Below are positions 1 to 7,803 of a stretch of 42,858 bases of DNA, in pieces. The stretch is from an uncultured Eubacteriales bacterium (GTDB lineage: Bacteria > Bacillota > Clostridia > Christensenellales > CAG-138). The position numbers and the translations under genes are program-made. The DNA is taken from NCBI GenBank assembly GCA_902765005.1, contig CACWYB010000016.1, positions 1-42,858 on the forward strand, given 5' to 3'. The notes under the pieces are model-generated. The model ran no database searches. It was not told the DNA's origin and saw nothing but the letters and a program-made list of their open reading frames with translations. Numbering within the stretch: the stretch's first letter is position 1; the number at the start of each line of letters is the position of its first letter.

Positions 1-1083
1 CGGCTGGTGGACTTTGCCTGGTCCGACGACGCCATGAGCCGCATGCGGTATCTGTGCGCCGCGGAGGAGACCTTTGACGAGATCCCGGAGTATCGGATCC
101 GGTTCAACACGGACTATGCCGAGGGCGGCGCCTGCTTCCTGCACCTGTCCTCCTCCGATCCTGAGAACTTCAAGGGCGTGGACCCCAGCCGGCTGGAGCG
201 GGCAAACCGGGCCTACGGCAAGTATATGAAGCGGTATCGGGAGCTGGGCATGGGGAGCTATTTCCCCTGGAGCATCGGGGCCCTGGCGTCCCCGGCCTGG
301 GCGAAGCTGGTGTTCCCGAACCTTTCCGAGCAGAAGGCCATGGAGGCGCTCTGGGAGAAGATCTTCATGGCGGTCCGGGTCACCGGCGACGGCACGGCCG
401 TGGAGAAGTGGCGGCAGCATCAGCAGAACCTGCAGCATCACGTGGAGATCCTGAACGGCTACGACTTCGACCGGCTCCACTATTACAACGCCCTGGGCTC
501 CGATTTCACCGTGGGGCTTTGCCAAGGGCACATCTGGTGCGCCGGCGGGGAGGAGACGCCCAAGGGGCAGTTCTTCATGCCAAACATGCCCACGGAGGAG
601 GTGTTCACCGCCCCCGACAGGAACCGGTGCGAGGGCGTGATCTGCGCGGCGCTGCCCCTTTCCAAGGACGGGAACCTGATCCGGGACATCCGGTTCGTGG
701 TGAAGGAGGGCCGGATCGTGGAGGCCACGGCTTCCTCCGGCGAGGAGGTCCTCAAAAAGTCCATCGCCGTGGACGAGGGGGCCAGCCGGTTCGGCGAGGT
801 GGCCCTGGTGCCCTACGATTCGCCCATCAGCAACGCGAAGACCCTGTTCTATGAGACCCTCTTCGACGAGAACGCCGCCTGTCATCTGGCCTTCGGCGAG
901 GCGTACCCCACCACGGTGAAGGGGGCCCTCGCCATGAGCGAGGAGGAGCGGGTGGCGCACGGGCTCAACAAGTCCATCACCCATGTGGACTTCATGGTGG
1001 GCACCGCGGATCTGTCCATCGACGGCTACACCAAGGACGGCCGGTGCGTGCCGGTGTTCAGAAACGGCAATTTCGCGTTTTAA
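1..1083 (+). CDS. M29-family metallo-aminopeptidase, 5' end cut by window
   Basis: This is the last 360 codons of a leucyl/arginyl-type aminopeptidase of peptidase family M29 (AmpS/PepS/AmpT group), a cytosolic dimetal enzyme that removes N-terminal residues from peptides. The reading frame is open from base 1, so the start lies outside the window; family members run to about 410 residues, so roughly 50 are missing. The family's metal-binding pattern is visible in order: Glu in PTEEVFTAP, Glu in RFGEVALVPYD, His and Tyr in CHLAFGEAYP, and His and Asp in THVDFMVGTADLSIDG, followed by a short C-terminal strand. No key residue is missing. The gene is followed by a three-hairpin repeat that should end its transcript. 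Family assignment is firm; substrate preference cannot be read from the sequence. Confidence 0.9.
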   Translation, partial: RLVDFAWSDDAMSRMRYLCAAEETFDEIPEYRIRFNTDYAEGGACFLHLSSSDPENFKGVDPSRLERANRAYGKYMKRYRELGMGSYFPWSIGALASPAWAKLVFPNLSEQKAMEALWEKIFMAVRVTGDGTAVEKWRQHQQNLQHHVEILNGYDFDRLHYYNALGSDFTVGLCQGHIWCAGGEETPKGQFFMPNMPTEEVFTAPDRNRCEGVICAALPLSKDGNLIRDIRFVVKEGRIVEATASSGEEVLKKSIAVDEGASRFGEVALVPYDSPISNAKTLFYETLFDENAACHLAFGEAYPTTVKGALAMSEEERVAHGLNKSITHVDFMVGTADLSIDGYTKDGRCVPVFRNGNFAF

Positions 1084-1093
1084 GGAGAGATAT

Positions 1094-1240
1094 TTTTGCC
1101 GCTTTTTTCTCTTCGGTGAAGAGAAAAAAGCGGCGCAAAAAAGAGAAGCTCAGGAAGACTAATGTATTAGTACTCCTGAGCTTTTTAGTATTCCTAAAGT
1201 TCTTTTTGGTCCTTTTTCTTTCAAGAAAAAGGATTGAGCT
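1094..1240 (+). repeat. three-hairpin repeat element, copy 1
   Basis: This interspersed element of about 147 bases recurs at 13254-13402. It holds three consecutive inverted repeats. Hairpin 1 has perfect 17-base arms at 1098-1114 and 1118-1134 with loop GGT. Hairpin 2 has arms AGCTCAGGA (1147-1155) and TCCTGAGCT (1174-1182) with an inner ACTAA/TTAGT stem. Hairpin 3 has arms TCCTTTTTCTT (1210-1220) and AAGAAAAAGGA (1223-1233). There is no coding potential. It fills most of the 295-base gap between the aminopeptidase and the next gene. Confidence 0.85.
1147..1186 (+). terminator. intrinsic terminator inside repeat copy 1
   Basis: Hairpin 2 of the repeat (AGCTCAGGA ... TCCTGAGCT) runs straight into TTTTT. 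It is the best candidate for ending the aminopeptidase transcript. Confidence 0.65.
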
Positions 1241-1260
1241 TATAATGTATACCTCTAATT

Positions 1261-1277
1261 GTTAAAGAACCTTTAAC
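1261..1277. promoter_or_regulatory. inverted repeat upstream of YARHG promoter
   Basis: A perfect 7-base inverted repeat, GTTAAAG-AAC-CTTTAAC, lies 35 bases upstream of the -35 box at 1313. It could be an operator; nothing identifies the protein that would bind it. Confidence 0.3.
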
Positions 1278-1312
1278 TTTGCCCGAAAGCCGGTCCGGGG
1301 CGGTTCGCTTTC

Positions 1313-1341
1313 TTGAATTTGGGGCTTTGTTCGCGTATAAT
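1313..1341 (+). promoter_or_regulatory. sigma-A type promoter for the YARHG block
   Basis: TTGAAT (1313-1318), a 17-base spacer and a consensus TATAAT (1336-1341) sit 37 bases before the ATG at 1379. Confidence 0.75.
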
Positions 1342-1378
1342 ATTGCCAAAGTATCCGTAAACGGGGGAGGAGCGCTCC

Positions 1379-2647
1379 ATGGAACAGGGGACGAAAAAGA
1401 CCTACACCGTCAAGCATCCCGGCCGGTTCGCGGCCATATTGGCCGTGGCCGTGGGGCTCATTCTGCTGGCACTGAGCTGGGCGCTGTTCCTGGGCCGCAT
1501 CCGCCGCCGGACAGCTGACCTTTCGGCCTACACCACCCTGACCCGCACCGGCGACACGGTGACGGCGGTGCTGGATGTGGAGAGCCTTCTTGCTGAACTG
1601 GAGCTCCCCAACCCCCGCCTGGAGCCGAAAGCCGCCCGGAACCCGGCGGTAAAGGCCCTTATGGCCATGGAGCTTACCCTCTCCTTCACGGAGGAGCCGG
1701 ACGTGGTCCGGGTGGACGTGAAGGCGGACGAGGGCGCCCTGCGCCGCCGGGGCGTGTCCCTGAAGGAAAAGAGCTGGGTGAGCTCCGTGAAGGTGCTGCC
1801 CCGCACCGCCGGCATTGAGGAGGCGCCTCTTGCGGCGACGGAGGTGGTCCGCCCCCAAACCGTTTTGGCCGACGGGTATCTTACATCCCTTCTTGACGAG
1901 GAGGGCAAGGGCCTGAACCTGCGCCCCGTGTGCGAAAAGGTCCATTTCGAGCGGGACCGGCTGGCAAAAGAGATATTTGGTAACAACTATGTTACAAATA
2001 AAACGCATCTCTGGTTTATAGTATACCCGGAGGGCAGCCCCCGCCACAACCTGTACCGGGCGGTCTACAGCCTGACGGAGACGGTTGCCCCCGAGGGCCG
2101 GTCCATCGGCAGCTGCTTTTTCACCGTGGACGTGGTGGACCTTGCCTATACCGCCGACGCCGGCGTCACCTTTGCCGGCACGGACGTGGCCATCTGCGAC
2201 ACCCTTCAGGCGGCGGAGGACGTGAGCGCCTTTGCTGAGGCGGGCTGCACCGTGACCCCGCTGATCGGCGGCAGCGTCCGGGGCGAGAGCCGGCCCCTCT
2301 TCGACTACAACGGCTTCGTCCGCTTCGTGGGCCTGCCCGTGAGCTACCCACTGCCCAACGGCCTCATGTGGTCTCCCACCTACGACGCCCTGGAGGAGGA
2401 CGACGTGTGGCGGCTCGTCGGCACCGAGGAGCGGACCATGCTGGAGCTGCTTGCCTACGCCCAGGCGGAGATCAACGCTCGGCACAACTACGATTTCCAC
2501 GGCCGGGAGCAAGAGCCCTTCCATGACTACTACGCCGCCTTCCCCTGGTACGCCGGGGACAACCCCTCGGCGGAAAAGGACATGAGCCTGACGGAACATC
2601 GGAATCTGGACCTGCTCCGGGAGATCATGGCTCTGCTGGAACGATAA
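1379..2647 (+). CDS. membrane-anchored YARHG-domain protein 1
   Basis: This 422-residue protein has a short Lys/Arg-bearing N-terminus, one membrane segment at about residues 17-38, and the rest outside the cell. The C-terminal 65 residues fit the YARHG domain: AYAQAEINARHNYDF, then a WY-containing turn and LTEHRNLDLL. YARHG is a presumed extracellular wall- or peptide-associated domain of unknown activity found mainly in Firmicutes. The region after the membrane segment (VLDVESLLAELELPNP) is similar to the same region of the protein at 3535-5145, so the two are paralogues. The start is set by GGGGGAGG before ATG 1379 and by the promoter at 1313-1341. Two co-directional membrane proteins follow with short gaps, suggesting an operon. 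No enzymatic motif is seen. Confidence 0.75.
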   Translation: MEQGTKKTYTVKHPGRFAAILAVAVGLILLALSWALFLGRIRRRTADLSAYTTLTRTGDTVTAVLDVESLLAELELPNPRLEPKAARNPAVKALMAMELTLSFTEEPDVVRVDVKADEGALRRRGVSLKEKSWVSSVKVLPRTAGIEEAPLAATEVVRPQTVLADGYLTSLLDEEGKGLNLRPVCEKVHFERDRLAKEIFGNNYVTNKTHLWFIVYPEGSPRHNLYRAVYSLTETVAPEGRSIGSCFFTVDVVDLAYTADAGVTFAGTDVAICDTLQAAEDVSAFAEAGCTVTPLIGGSVRGESRPLFDYNGFVRFVGLPVSYPLPNGLMWSPTYDALEEDDVWRLVGTEERTMLELLAYAQAEINARHNYDFHGREQEPFHDYYAAFPWYAGDNPSAEKDMSLTEHRNLDLLREIMALLER

Positions 2648-2666
2648 CTTTGGAGGTAAGAGGAAC

Positions 2667-3524
2667 ATGAAAACGATCCGCACCATCATCGCCACCCTGT
2701 CCGGGGTGCTGCTGACCTTCGCGTTTGTGGCCTGGTTCAGCGTGCGCCGGAACGCGGCGTTCATACAGCGCACCATCTACCAGGGCTTCGACCAGACCTT
2801 CGTGGTGGCCCTGGTCATGGGCTGCGCCTTTTTGCTCATCGCCATCATCCTCACGGTGGCCATCGCGTCCACCGAGTCGGATGACGAGGAGGAAGAGGAG
2901 GAGCTGCCCCTGCGGCCCGCCCCCCGGCCCAAAGCCCGGCCGGCGGAGCGCCGCGCGTCGGCCTCCGACAGCGATATGGCCTATCGGCGGGTGGCCCGGA
3001 ACATGTCCATGGACCGTCCCCGTTCCCAGGGGCGCAGAGCGGCTCAGGAAAGCGGCTTTGCCCGGCCCAAGCCTGTGAGGCAGGAGCAGCCGGGAACCGC
3101 CGCCCAGAGGGCCTCTAAGCCCGTTAAAAAGGCGGAATCCTCCGCCCGCAAGCCCGCCCCCAAGGCGGAGGTCCCGGAGGCGAAGCAGCCTGACCCCGCC
3201 CCCCGGGAGGCCATGGAAGCGGCGGAGGAGGAAAGGGTCATCCTCGCCCAGCCGGCCGCGCCCAACCCGGAGCCGGAGGCGGCGGAACCCCTTGAAAACA
3301 CCATGACGGAGGCGGCTGCGGAGCTGACGAATATCCCGGCGGAAGCGCCGTCGGAAGCCCCCGCCGCGCCCGAAGCGGAAGCCCCCCAAGCGGAAGCCGC
3401 CGAAGCCCCCCAGGCAGCGGATGAGGAAGCGCCCCGGGAGGAGGGCACCGTGCGCTGCGTGTTCTGCGGCAGCGCCGTGAGCCGGGACAGCCGGTTCTGC
3501 CCCCACTGCGGGAAGAAGCTGTAA
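2667..3524 (+). CDS. two-TM protein with Ala/Pro/Glu linker and C-terminal zinc ribbon
   Basis: This 285-residue protein has membrane segments at about 3-24 and 44-68, then an acidic stretch and a long low-complexity linker rich in Ala, Pro, Glu and Lys (about 90-255). It ends in a rubredoxin-like zinc ribbon with two CxxC pairs (VRCVFCGS ... RFCPHCGKKL). With two membrane segments the tail is predicted to be on the cytosolic side. Zinc-ribbon proteins of this kind are often found beside or fused to YARHG domains in Clostridia, and here it sits between two YARHG genes, 19 bases after the first and 10 before the second. The likely role is a scaffold or sensor in the same envelope complex; this is inference from context. 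No closer family is recognised. Confidence 0.7.
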   Translation: MKTIRTIIATLSGVLLTFAFVAWFSVRRNAAFIQRTIYQGFDQTFVVALVMGCAFLLIAIILTVAIASTESDDEEEEEELPLRPAPRPKARPAERRASASDSDMAYRRVARNMSMDRPRSQGRRAAQESGFARPKPVRQEQPGTAAQRASKPVKKAESSARKPAPKAEVPEAKQPDPAPREAMEAAEEERVILAQPAAPNPEPEAAEPLENTMTEAAAELTNIPAEAPSEAPAAPEAEAPQAEAAEAPQAADEEAPREEGTVRCVFCGSAVSRDSRFCPHCGKKL

Positions 3525-3534
3525 GGGCAAAGCT

Positions 3535-5145
3535 ATGGATACGCGCGGAAGACAAAAGCTGTTCATGGCGCTGACGGCGCTGCTGTGCCTGGCGTTGCTC
3601 TCATCGGCGGTGCTGCTGAGCGTGAGCTATTTCACCCGGGGCCAGAACCTGCGCGCCGTGGACATGAAGAAATACGCTAAGGTGGAGATGGAGGACGAGG
3701 TGTACACCCTGTCCGTGGACGCGGACGCCATCATCCGGGACTTCCACCTGCCCAATCCCAAGACCACCAGCATCGATTTGAGCCGCTTTCCCGACGTGGC
3801 CACGGTCTATTCCCTGAGCTTTCTGGTGACCCCCCGGGAGGAGGGCGGCTGGCTCATCCAGACCGGGAGCGACAGGGCGGACGCCGCGGCGGATCTTAGG
3901 CGGGGCGGTCTGAAGCTGGTGAACACGGAGTGGGTCTGGAACGAACAGGACATGAAGAACGCCTACCGGGATGGCCTGGAATACCCCCGGCGGATCAGCG
4001 CCAGGAAATACGTGCTCTGCAGCAAGAACACCCAGGGGGACTTCGTCCTGACCATGGACCATGAGCGGCTGCTGCGGGCCACGGGCTGGGATCTGCCCGC
4101 CGATGAGAGCGCCCGCAAGGCCCACACGGGCTACAAGGCGGTCATGAGCCTGGGGTACTATGTAACGCCCCTGGTGGAGGGCTTCCTGGTGGAGACCAGC
4201 AGCACCCTGGAGAACGTGTACAGCATGCTCCTTGAGAACGGGGTCCGGCTCACGGACACCACCTGGACCTACACCTTGACCGAGGTGGAGACCCTCTACG
4301 CGGAGCAGCATCCGGAGCCGGAGCCCACGGAACCGGCGGAGACCCCTGCCCCTGAGCCCGGCGACGGGGAGGAAACGCCCGAGCCTTTGACCTCTTCAGA
4401 GGCGGGCGGCCCGGACGAGCAGGGGCGCAGGAAGCTGGCGGAAAACAGCCAGGCCCTTGCCAGCCTCTACCATGTGGACCAGACCCCCGCCCGCCTGGCC
4501 ATCCAGAAGGCCAAGGAGCAACGGTACGGCGACAGCCTCCAAAGCAGCGAGGTGAGCTACAACGCCTTCTGGGTGGGGAAAAACGAGCAGGCGGAGTTTG
4601 GCAACTGCTTTCGGATCGTGTACACCCTCAAGACGAAAACCGGCACGGAATACCTGACGGCGGACCTCTACAACCTTTCCGAGGACGCGGCGCCCCAGGC
4701 CGAGGACGTGTTTTTGACCGCCGCCAAATCCCTGGACGAGGCCAAGGCCCTGGACGCCTTTTCGGAGGAGCAGTACACCCTGTATGAGCTGAAAGAGGGG
4801 AGCATGGCCTTCCCTGAGGACCAGGGCCGATCCCCCTTCGATGAGAACGGCTTCCTGTTCCCGGATAGCCTGACGGACAAGATCGACGAAGCCCAGGTTT
4901 GGGCCCTGCCCATCCCCGAGGAAATGACCCTTCTTGCCCTGCTGGGCTACGGGCGCAACGAGATCTTCGCCCGGAACGGGAACAAGTTTTCCGACACCAG
5001 CGTGTACACCCGCTTCTATTCCCAGTACACCTGGTTCCAGCCCAAGGGGAGCGTAACCTATAACGCCATCAAGCAGAACTACCCCGTGGCCGCGGAGAAC
5101 ATCGATTTTCTTAAAACCATGGAAAAGCTGATCAAAGAGGGATAA
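3535..5145 (+). CDS. membrane-anchored YARHG-domain protein 2
   Basis: This 536-residue protein has a single membrane segment at about 10-33. Outside are two tandem, mutually similar modules (each has a VTP...EGG/EGF...ET/QT core followed by a WVW or WTY strand, about residues 40-140 and 155-260), a Pro/Glu linker near 260-290, a second domain, and a C-terminal YARHG domain (YGRNEIFARNGNKF ... YTWFQ ... ENIDFL). The first module resembles the N-terminal module of the gene at 1379, including the shared LPNP motif. Only a weak AAGGG precedes the ATG, so translation may be helped by coupling to the gene 10 bases upstream. Function is unknown; an extracellular sensing or wall-binding role is inferred. 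Confidence 0.75.
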   Translation: MDTRGRQKLFMALTALLCLALLSSAVLLSVSYFTRGQNLRAVDMKKYAKVEMEDEVYTLSVDADAIIRDFHLPNPKTTSIDLSRFPDVATVYSLSFLVTPREEGGWLIQTGSDRADAAADLRRGGLKLVNTEWVWNEQDMKNAYRDGLEYPRRISARKYVLCSKNTQGDFVLTMDHERLLRATGWDLPADESARKAHTGYKAVMSLGYYVTPLVEGFLVETSSTLENVYSMLLENGVRLTDTTWTYTLTEVETLYAEQHPEPEPTEPAETPAPEPGDGEETPEPLTSSEAGGPDEQGRRKLAENSQALASLYHVDQTPARLAIQKAKEQRYGDSLQSSEVSYNAFWVGKNEQAEFGNCFRIVYTLKTKTGTEYLTADLYNLSEDAAPQAEDVFLTAAKSLDEAKALDAFSEEQYTLYELKEGSMAFPEDQGRSPFDENGFLFPDSLTDKIDEAQVWALPIPEEMTLLALLGYGRNEIFARNGNKFSDTSVYTRFYSQYTWFQPKGSVTYNAIKQNYPVAAENIDFLKTMEKLIKEG

Positions 5146-5213
5146 AATAATTGCATTTCCACCGCAACCCTTCCGGGGGTTGCGAAGTGTTGTAGATGAG
5201 GAAGGAGCGAGGG

Positions 5214-5726
5214 GTGGAAGCCAAGATCGATCGAGCCGGGAGAGCCCCGGTGCCGCTGGATCTGGAGGAGCTGTATCGTGCCTACGCGGACATGATCTAC
5301 CGGCTGGCCCTGGTGCGCACGCGCAACCGGGCGGACGCGGAGGATGTGCTGCAGGAGGTGTTCTTCCGGTGCCTGCGGCGAAAGCCGGCCTTTGCCGATG
5401 AGAACCATCAGAAGGCCTGGCTCATCACCGCCACCATCAACGCCAGCAAGAGCCTGCTTTCCAGCGCCGCCCGCCGCCATGGCGCCGGGTCCGAGCCCCT
5501 GGAGCAGCTCTCCACACAGGACGATACGGACAACAGCGTGTATCTGGCGGTGCTGCAGCTGCCGGAGAAGTATCGGACCGCCGTGCATCTGTTTTACTAT
5601 GAGGGATACTCCGTGGAGGAGATCGGGCGGATGACGGACACCAATCCGTCCACGGTAAAATCTCACCTGCATCGGGCCAGAGAGGTCCTGCGCAGCGTGC
5701 TGAAGGAGGATGATGGGGATGTTTGA
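5214..5726 (+). CDS. ECF-type RNA polymerase sigma factor
   Basis: This is a group 4 (extracytoplasmic function) sigma-70 factor of about 170 residues. Region 2 is recognised by LEELYRAYADMIYRLAL and the RNRADAEDVLQEVF helix; region 4 by LPEKYRTAVHLFYYEGYS followed by the helix-turn-helix EEIGRMTDTNPSTVKSHLHRAR. An ATG exists at 5196, but GAAGGAG at 5201-5207 is well placed (6 bases) for the GTG at 5214, so that start is preferred. The next gene, a membrane protein with a small cytosolic N-terminus, starts inside the end of this one (8-base overlap), the classic arrangement for sigma and anti-sigma. The target promoters are not evident. A CGCAACCC/GGGTTGCG hairpin at 5163-5184 lies just upstream. 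Confidence 0.9.
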   Translation: MEAKIDRAGRAPVPLDLEELYRAYADMIYRLALVRTRNRADAEDVLQEVFFRCLRRKPAFADENHQKAWLITATINASKSLLSSAARRHGAGSEPLEQLSTQDDTDNSVYLAVLQLPEKYRTAVHLFYYEGYSVEEIGRMTDTNPSTVKSHLHRAREVLRSVLKEDDGDV

Positions 5727-7734
5727 ACAAGAGTATATGCGAGCCAATGACCGGATTCATCCCCGTCAGGACCTGCTCAAAGACCTGCAGAAGAACTGGG
5801 AAGCGGAGCAAGCCGAGGAGAAAAAGGGCCGGGTGGTGGCTTTCCCCACCTGGATCAAGGTGCTCAGCGCCGCCGCCGGGATCATCCTTTGCGTGGGCAT
5901 CGGCATGGGGTCCATGCTGCTGCTGAGCCGCAAGGGAACAGCCAACATGTCCGCGGAGGCGGAGGCGCCCCAGATGGCCTACAGCCTGGCGGAGGACGCC
6001 GCGCTGAACGACGCGATCCGCACCGAGGGGATCACGACCGCAACGACGCAGCAGGAGGCAAAGGCCGAGGCCGCGCCTGAGGATGCGCCGGCGGAAGCGC
6101 TCCCGGAGCCGGAGGCGCCGTCCCTGCTCATGAAGGCGGCGGAGGTTCCCGCCCCTGTGGGCATGCACCGGGCCCTGGATGAAGAAGAGATCGCCCAGGC
6201 GCTGGGCTTTGCATCGGCGGACCAGGGCGACGAGGCCCCGGAGCCGGAAGCCCCCGCCGCCGGCGTGCCGGAGGAACCCGAGGCCCAGCAGAATGCTCCT
6301 CTCGACGGAGCGCAGCCCGAGGCGGCCCCCGCCGAGGAGGATGAGCTGGCGGAACTCTCCGAAGAGGATGAGCTGGCGGAGCCCGTCGAGGAGGGCGAAA
6401 CCGAACCCTCCGCCGCCGATGCTCCTGCTGACACGGTGACCGCTGCCGCCGCCCAGCCGGAGGAATCGGCTTTGTATGGTTCGGCGGCCATCCCGCCCCA
6501 GGGCCGGCTCATGCGGCAAGGGGACGATTTCGCCGTGTTCATGCCCACCACGGAGCAGGTGCACATCGTTCAATACGCCAATAACAAGCTTTCCAACGTG
6601 TTTTCCCTGGGTCTGAAGGCCAATGGCACCCAAGTGAAGGACGCCCTTTGGCTGGGCGACGAGCTGCTGGCCCTGCGGGAGGCGGCGGGGAACACGGAGC
6701 TGCTGCGCTTCAGCGTGGCGGACTGGAAATCCCCCCGGCACCTGAAGGACATGACCCAAAGCGGCGCTTTTCTGGCCGCAAAGGAGCTGGGCGGCCGCCT
6801 CTTGGTGCTCACCCGCTTCGAGGCCAGCCCGGAGGCGCCCCTGCCCCAGGTGGACGGGGCGGCCCTGTCCGCCGATGAAGTCCTGCTGGACCGGGAGCGG
6901 CCCGGCACCGCCTTTGCCCTCCTCACGGTCTATGACCCGGCCCTGGGGGCCTTTGGGGCCCGGCTGGCCGTCCTTTCCGACGTGAGCGGCATGGCCGCCG
7001 CCGGGGAGCAGGTCCTGCTCTGGAGCCAGGGGGAGACCCTGCAGCTCCTGGCCCTTTCCCTCGGCGAGGAGGGGCTAAACCTGGTCGCGGAGGCGGAGCT
7101 GGAAGGGGATCTGGTGGACCTGTACGCCCATGAGGCCGGGTACACCCTGCTCCTGCAGCGGGGCGAGGAAGCGGCCCTTGTGACCTTGGACGGGGCCCTG
7201 GCGGAGCAGGCTTCCCTGTCGGTCAAGGCCGGCGCCCTCCGGTGCGGGGAGGCCTATGCGGGCGGCGCGGCATTTTTGACCGAGACCGCCCTCCATGTGC
7301 TCACCCCGGCGGGGGACAGGGCCCTGGAGCTGAACGCCCATGCCCTGCGCCGGCTGTCGGAGGTGCGGCTCCTGGCCGTCACCGCCGACGGAACCCTCCA
7401 CCTGGTGGGCACCGACGGGGAGCTTCGGGAGCTGAGCTCCGCCCTGGTGAAGGAGGATATGGCCCTGATCCTGGAGGATCCCGCCAAGATCGCCTTTGAG
7501 CCGACCACCGGGCGGATCGCCTTCCCGGCGGGCAAGCGGGTCTATCAGTTCATGGTCAACGATAAGGACGAGCTGCGCCAGCGGGGCTACCCCCTCAGCT
7601 TCGGCGACCACAACGACCAGGAGCTCCGGGAGCTGCGGTGCCTGCTGCTGGAGGATCGGGCCATCGTCTTCTATAAGGCCGGGGCCATGCTCTGCAACGT
7701 GAACCTGGAGCGCATGCTCACCAACAAGTATTAA
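5719..7734 (+). CDS. probable anti-sigma membrane protein with extracellular beta-propeller-like domain
   Basis: This protein of about 671 residues has a cytosolic N-terminus of about 40 residues, one membrane segment near 43-65, an acidic Ala/Glu/Pro linker to about residue 250, and a large C-terminal region of repeated beta strands (about 255-670). Recurring blade-like segments such as DDFAVFMPTTEQVHIVQY resemble secreted beta-propeller domains of clostridial sigma partners. Upstream ATG codons at 5710 and 5713 abut the AAGGAGG at 5703-5709, so the ATG at 5719, 9 bases from it, is the better start. Overlap with the sigma gene and the topology point to an anti-sigma factor that responds to an outside signal. 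The short cytosolic part has no obvious zinc-binding HxxxCxxC motif, so how it would hold the sigma factor is unclear. Confidence 0.7.
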   Translation: MFEQEYMRANDRIHPRQDLLKDLQKNWEAEQAEEKKGRVVAFPTWIKVLSAAAGIILCVGIGMGSMLLLSRKGTANMSAEAEAPQMAYSLAEDAALNDAIRTEGITTATTQQEAKAEAAPEDAPAEALPEPEAPSLLMKAAEVPAPVGMHRALDEEEIAQALGFASADQGDEAPEPEAPAAGVPEEPEAQQNAPLDGAQPEAAPAEEDELAELSEEDELAEPVEEGETEPSAADAPADTVTAAAAQPEESALYGSAAIPPQGRLMRQGDDFAVFMPTTEQVHIVQYANNKLSNVFSLGLKANGTQVKDALWLGDELLALREAAGNTELLRFSVADWKSPRHLKDMTQSGAFLAAKELGGRLLVLTRFEASPEAPLPQVDGAALSADEVLLDRERPGTAFALLTVYDPALGAFGARLAVLSDVSGMAAAGEQVLLWSQGETLQLLALSLGEEGLNLVAEAELEGDLVDLYAHEAGYTLLLQRGEEAALVTLDGALAEQASLSVKAGALRCGEAYAGGAAFLTETALHVLTPAGDRALELNAHALRRLSEVRLLAVTADGTLHLVGTDGELRELSSALVKEDMALILEDPAKIAFEPTTGRIAFPAGKRVYQFMVNDKDELRQRGYPLSFGDHNDQELRELRCLLLEDRAIVFYKAGAMLCNVNLERMLTNKY

Positions 7735-7763
7735 TATCCCGGTTTCACCTGGCATACAAAAAC

Positions 7764-7793
7764 GGGAGGGGCGAAAGCCCCTCCCGCTGTTTT
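7764..7793 (+). terminator. terminator after anti-sigma gene, probably bidirectional
   Basis: GGGAGGGGC-GAAA-GCCCCTCCC is followed by GCTGTTTT. On the minus strand the stem is followed by a T run, so it may also end the convergent surface-protein transcript. Confidence 0.85.
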
Positions 7794-7803
7794 ATCCCTT
7801 CTC

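Noticed and set aside
5163-5184. GCAACCC before the sigma gene and GCAACCTTTT before lipoprotein 1 as a shared ECF-type -35
   Set aside because: No matching -10 (CGTC/CGTA-like) occurs at a consistent distance at the two places. The first is simply one arm of a hairpin.
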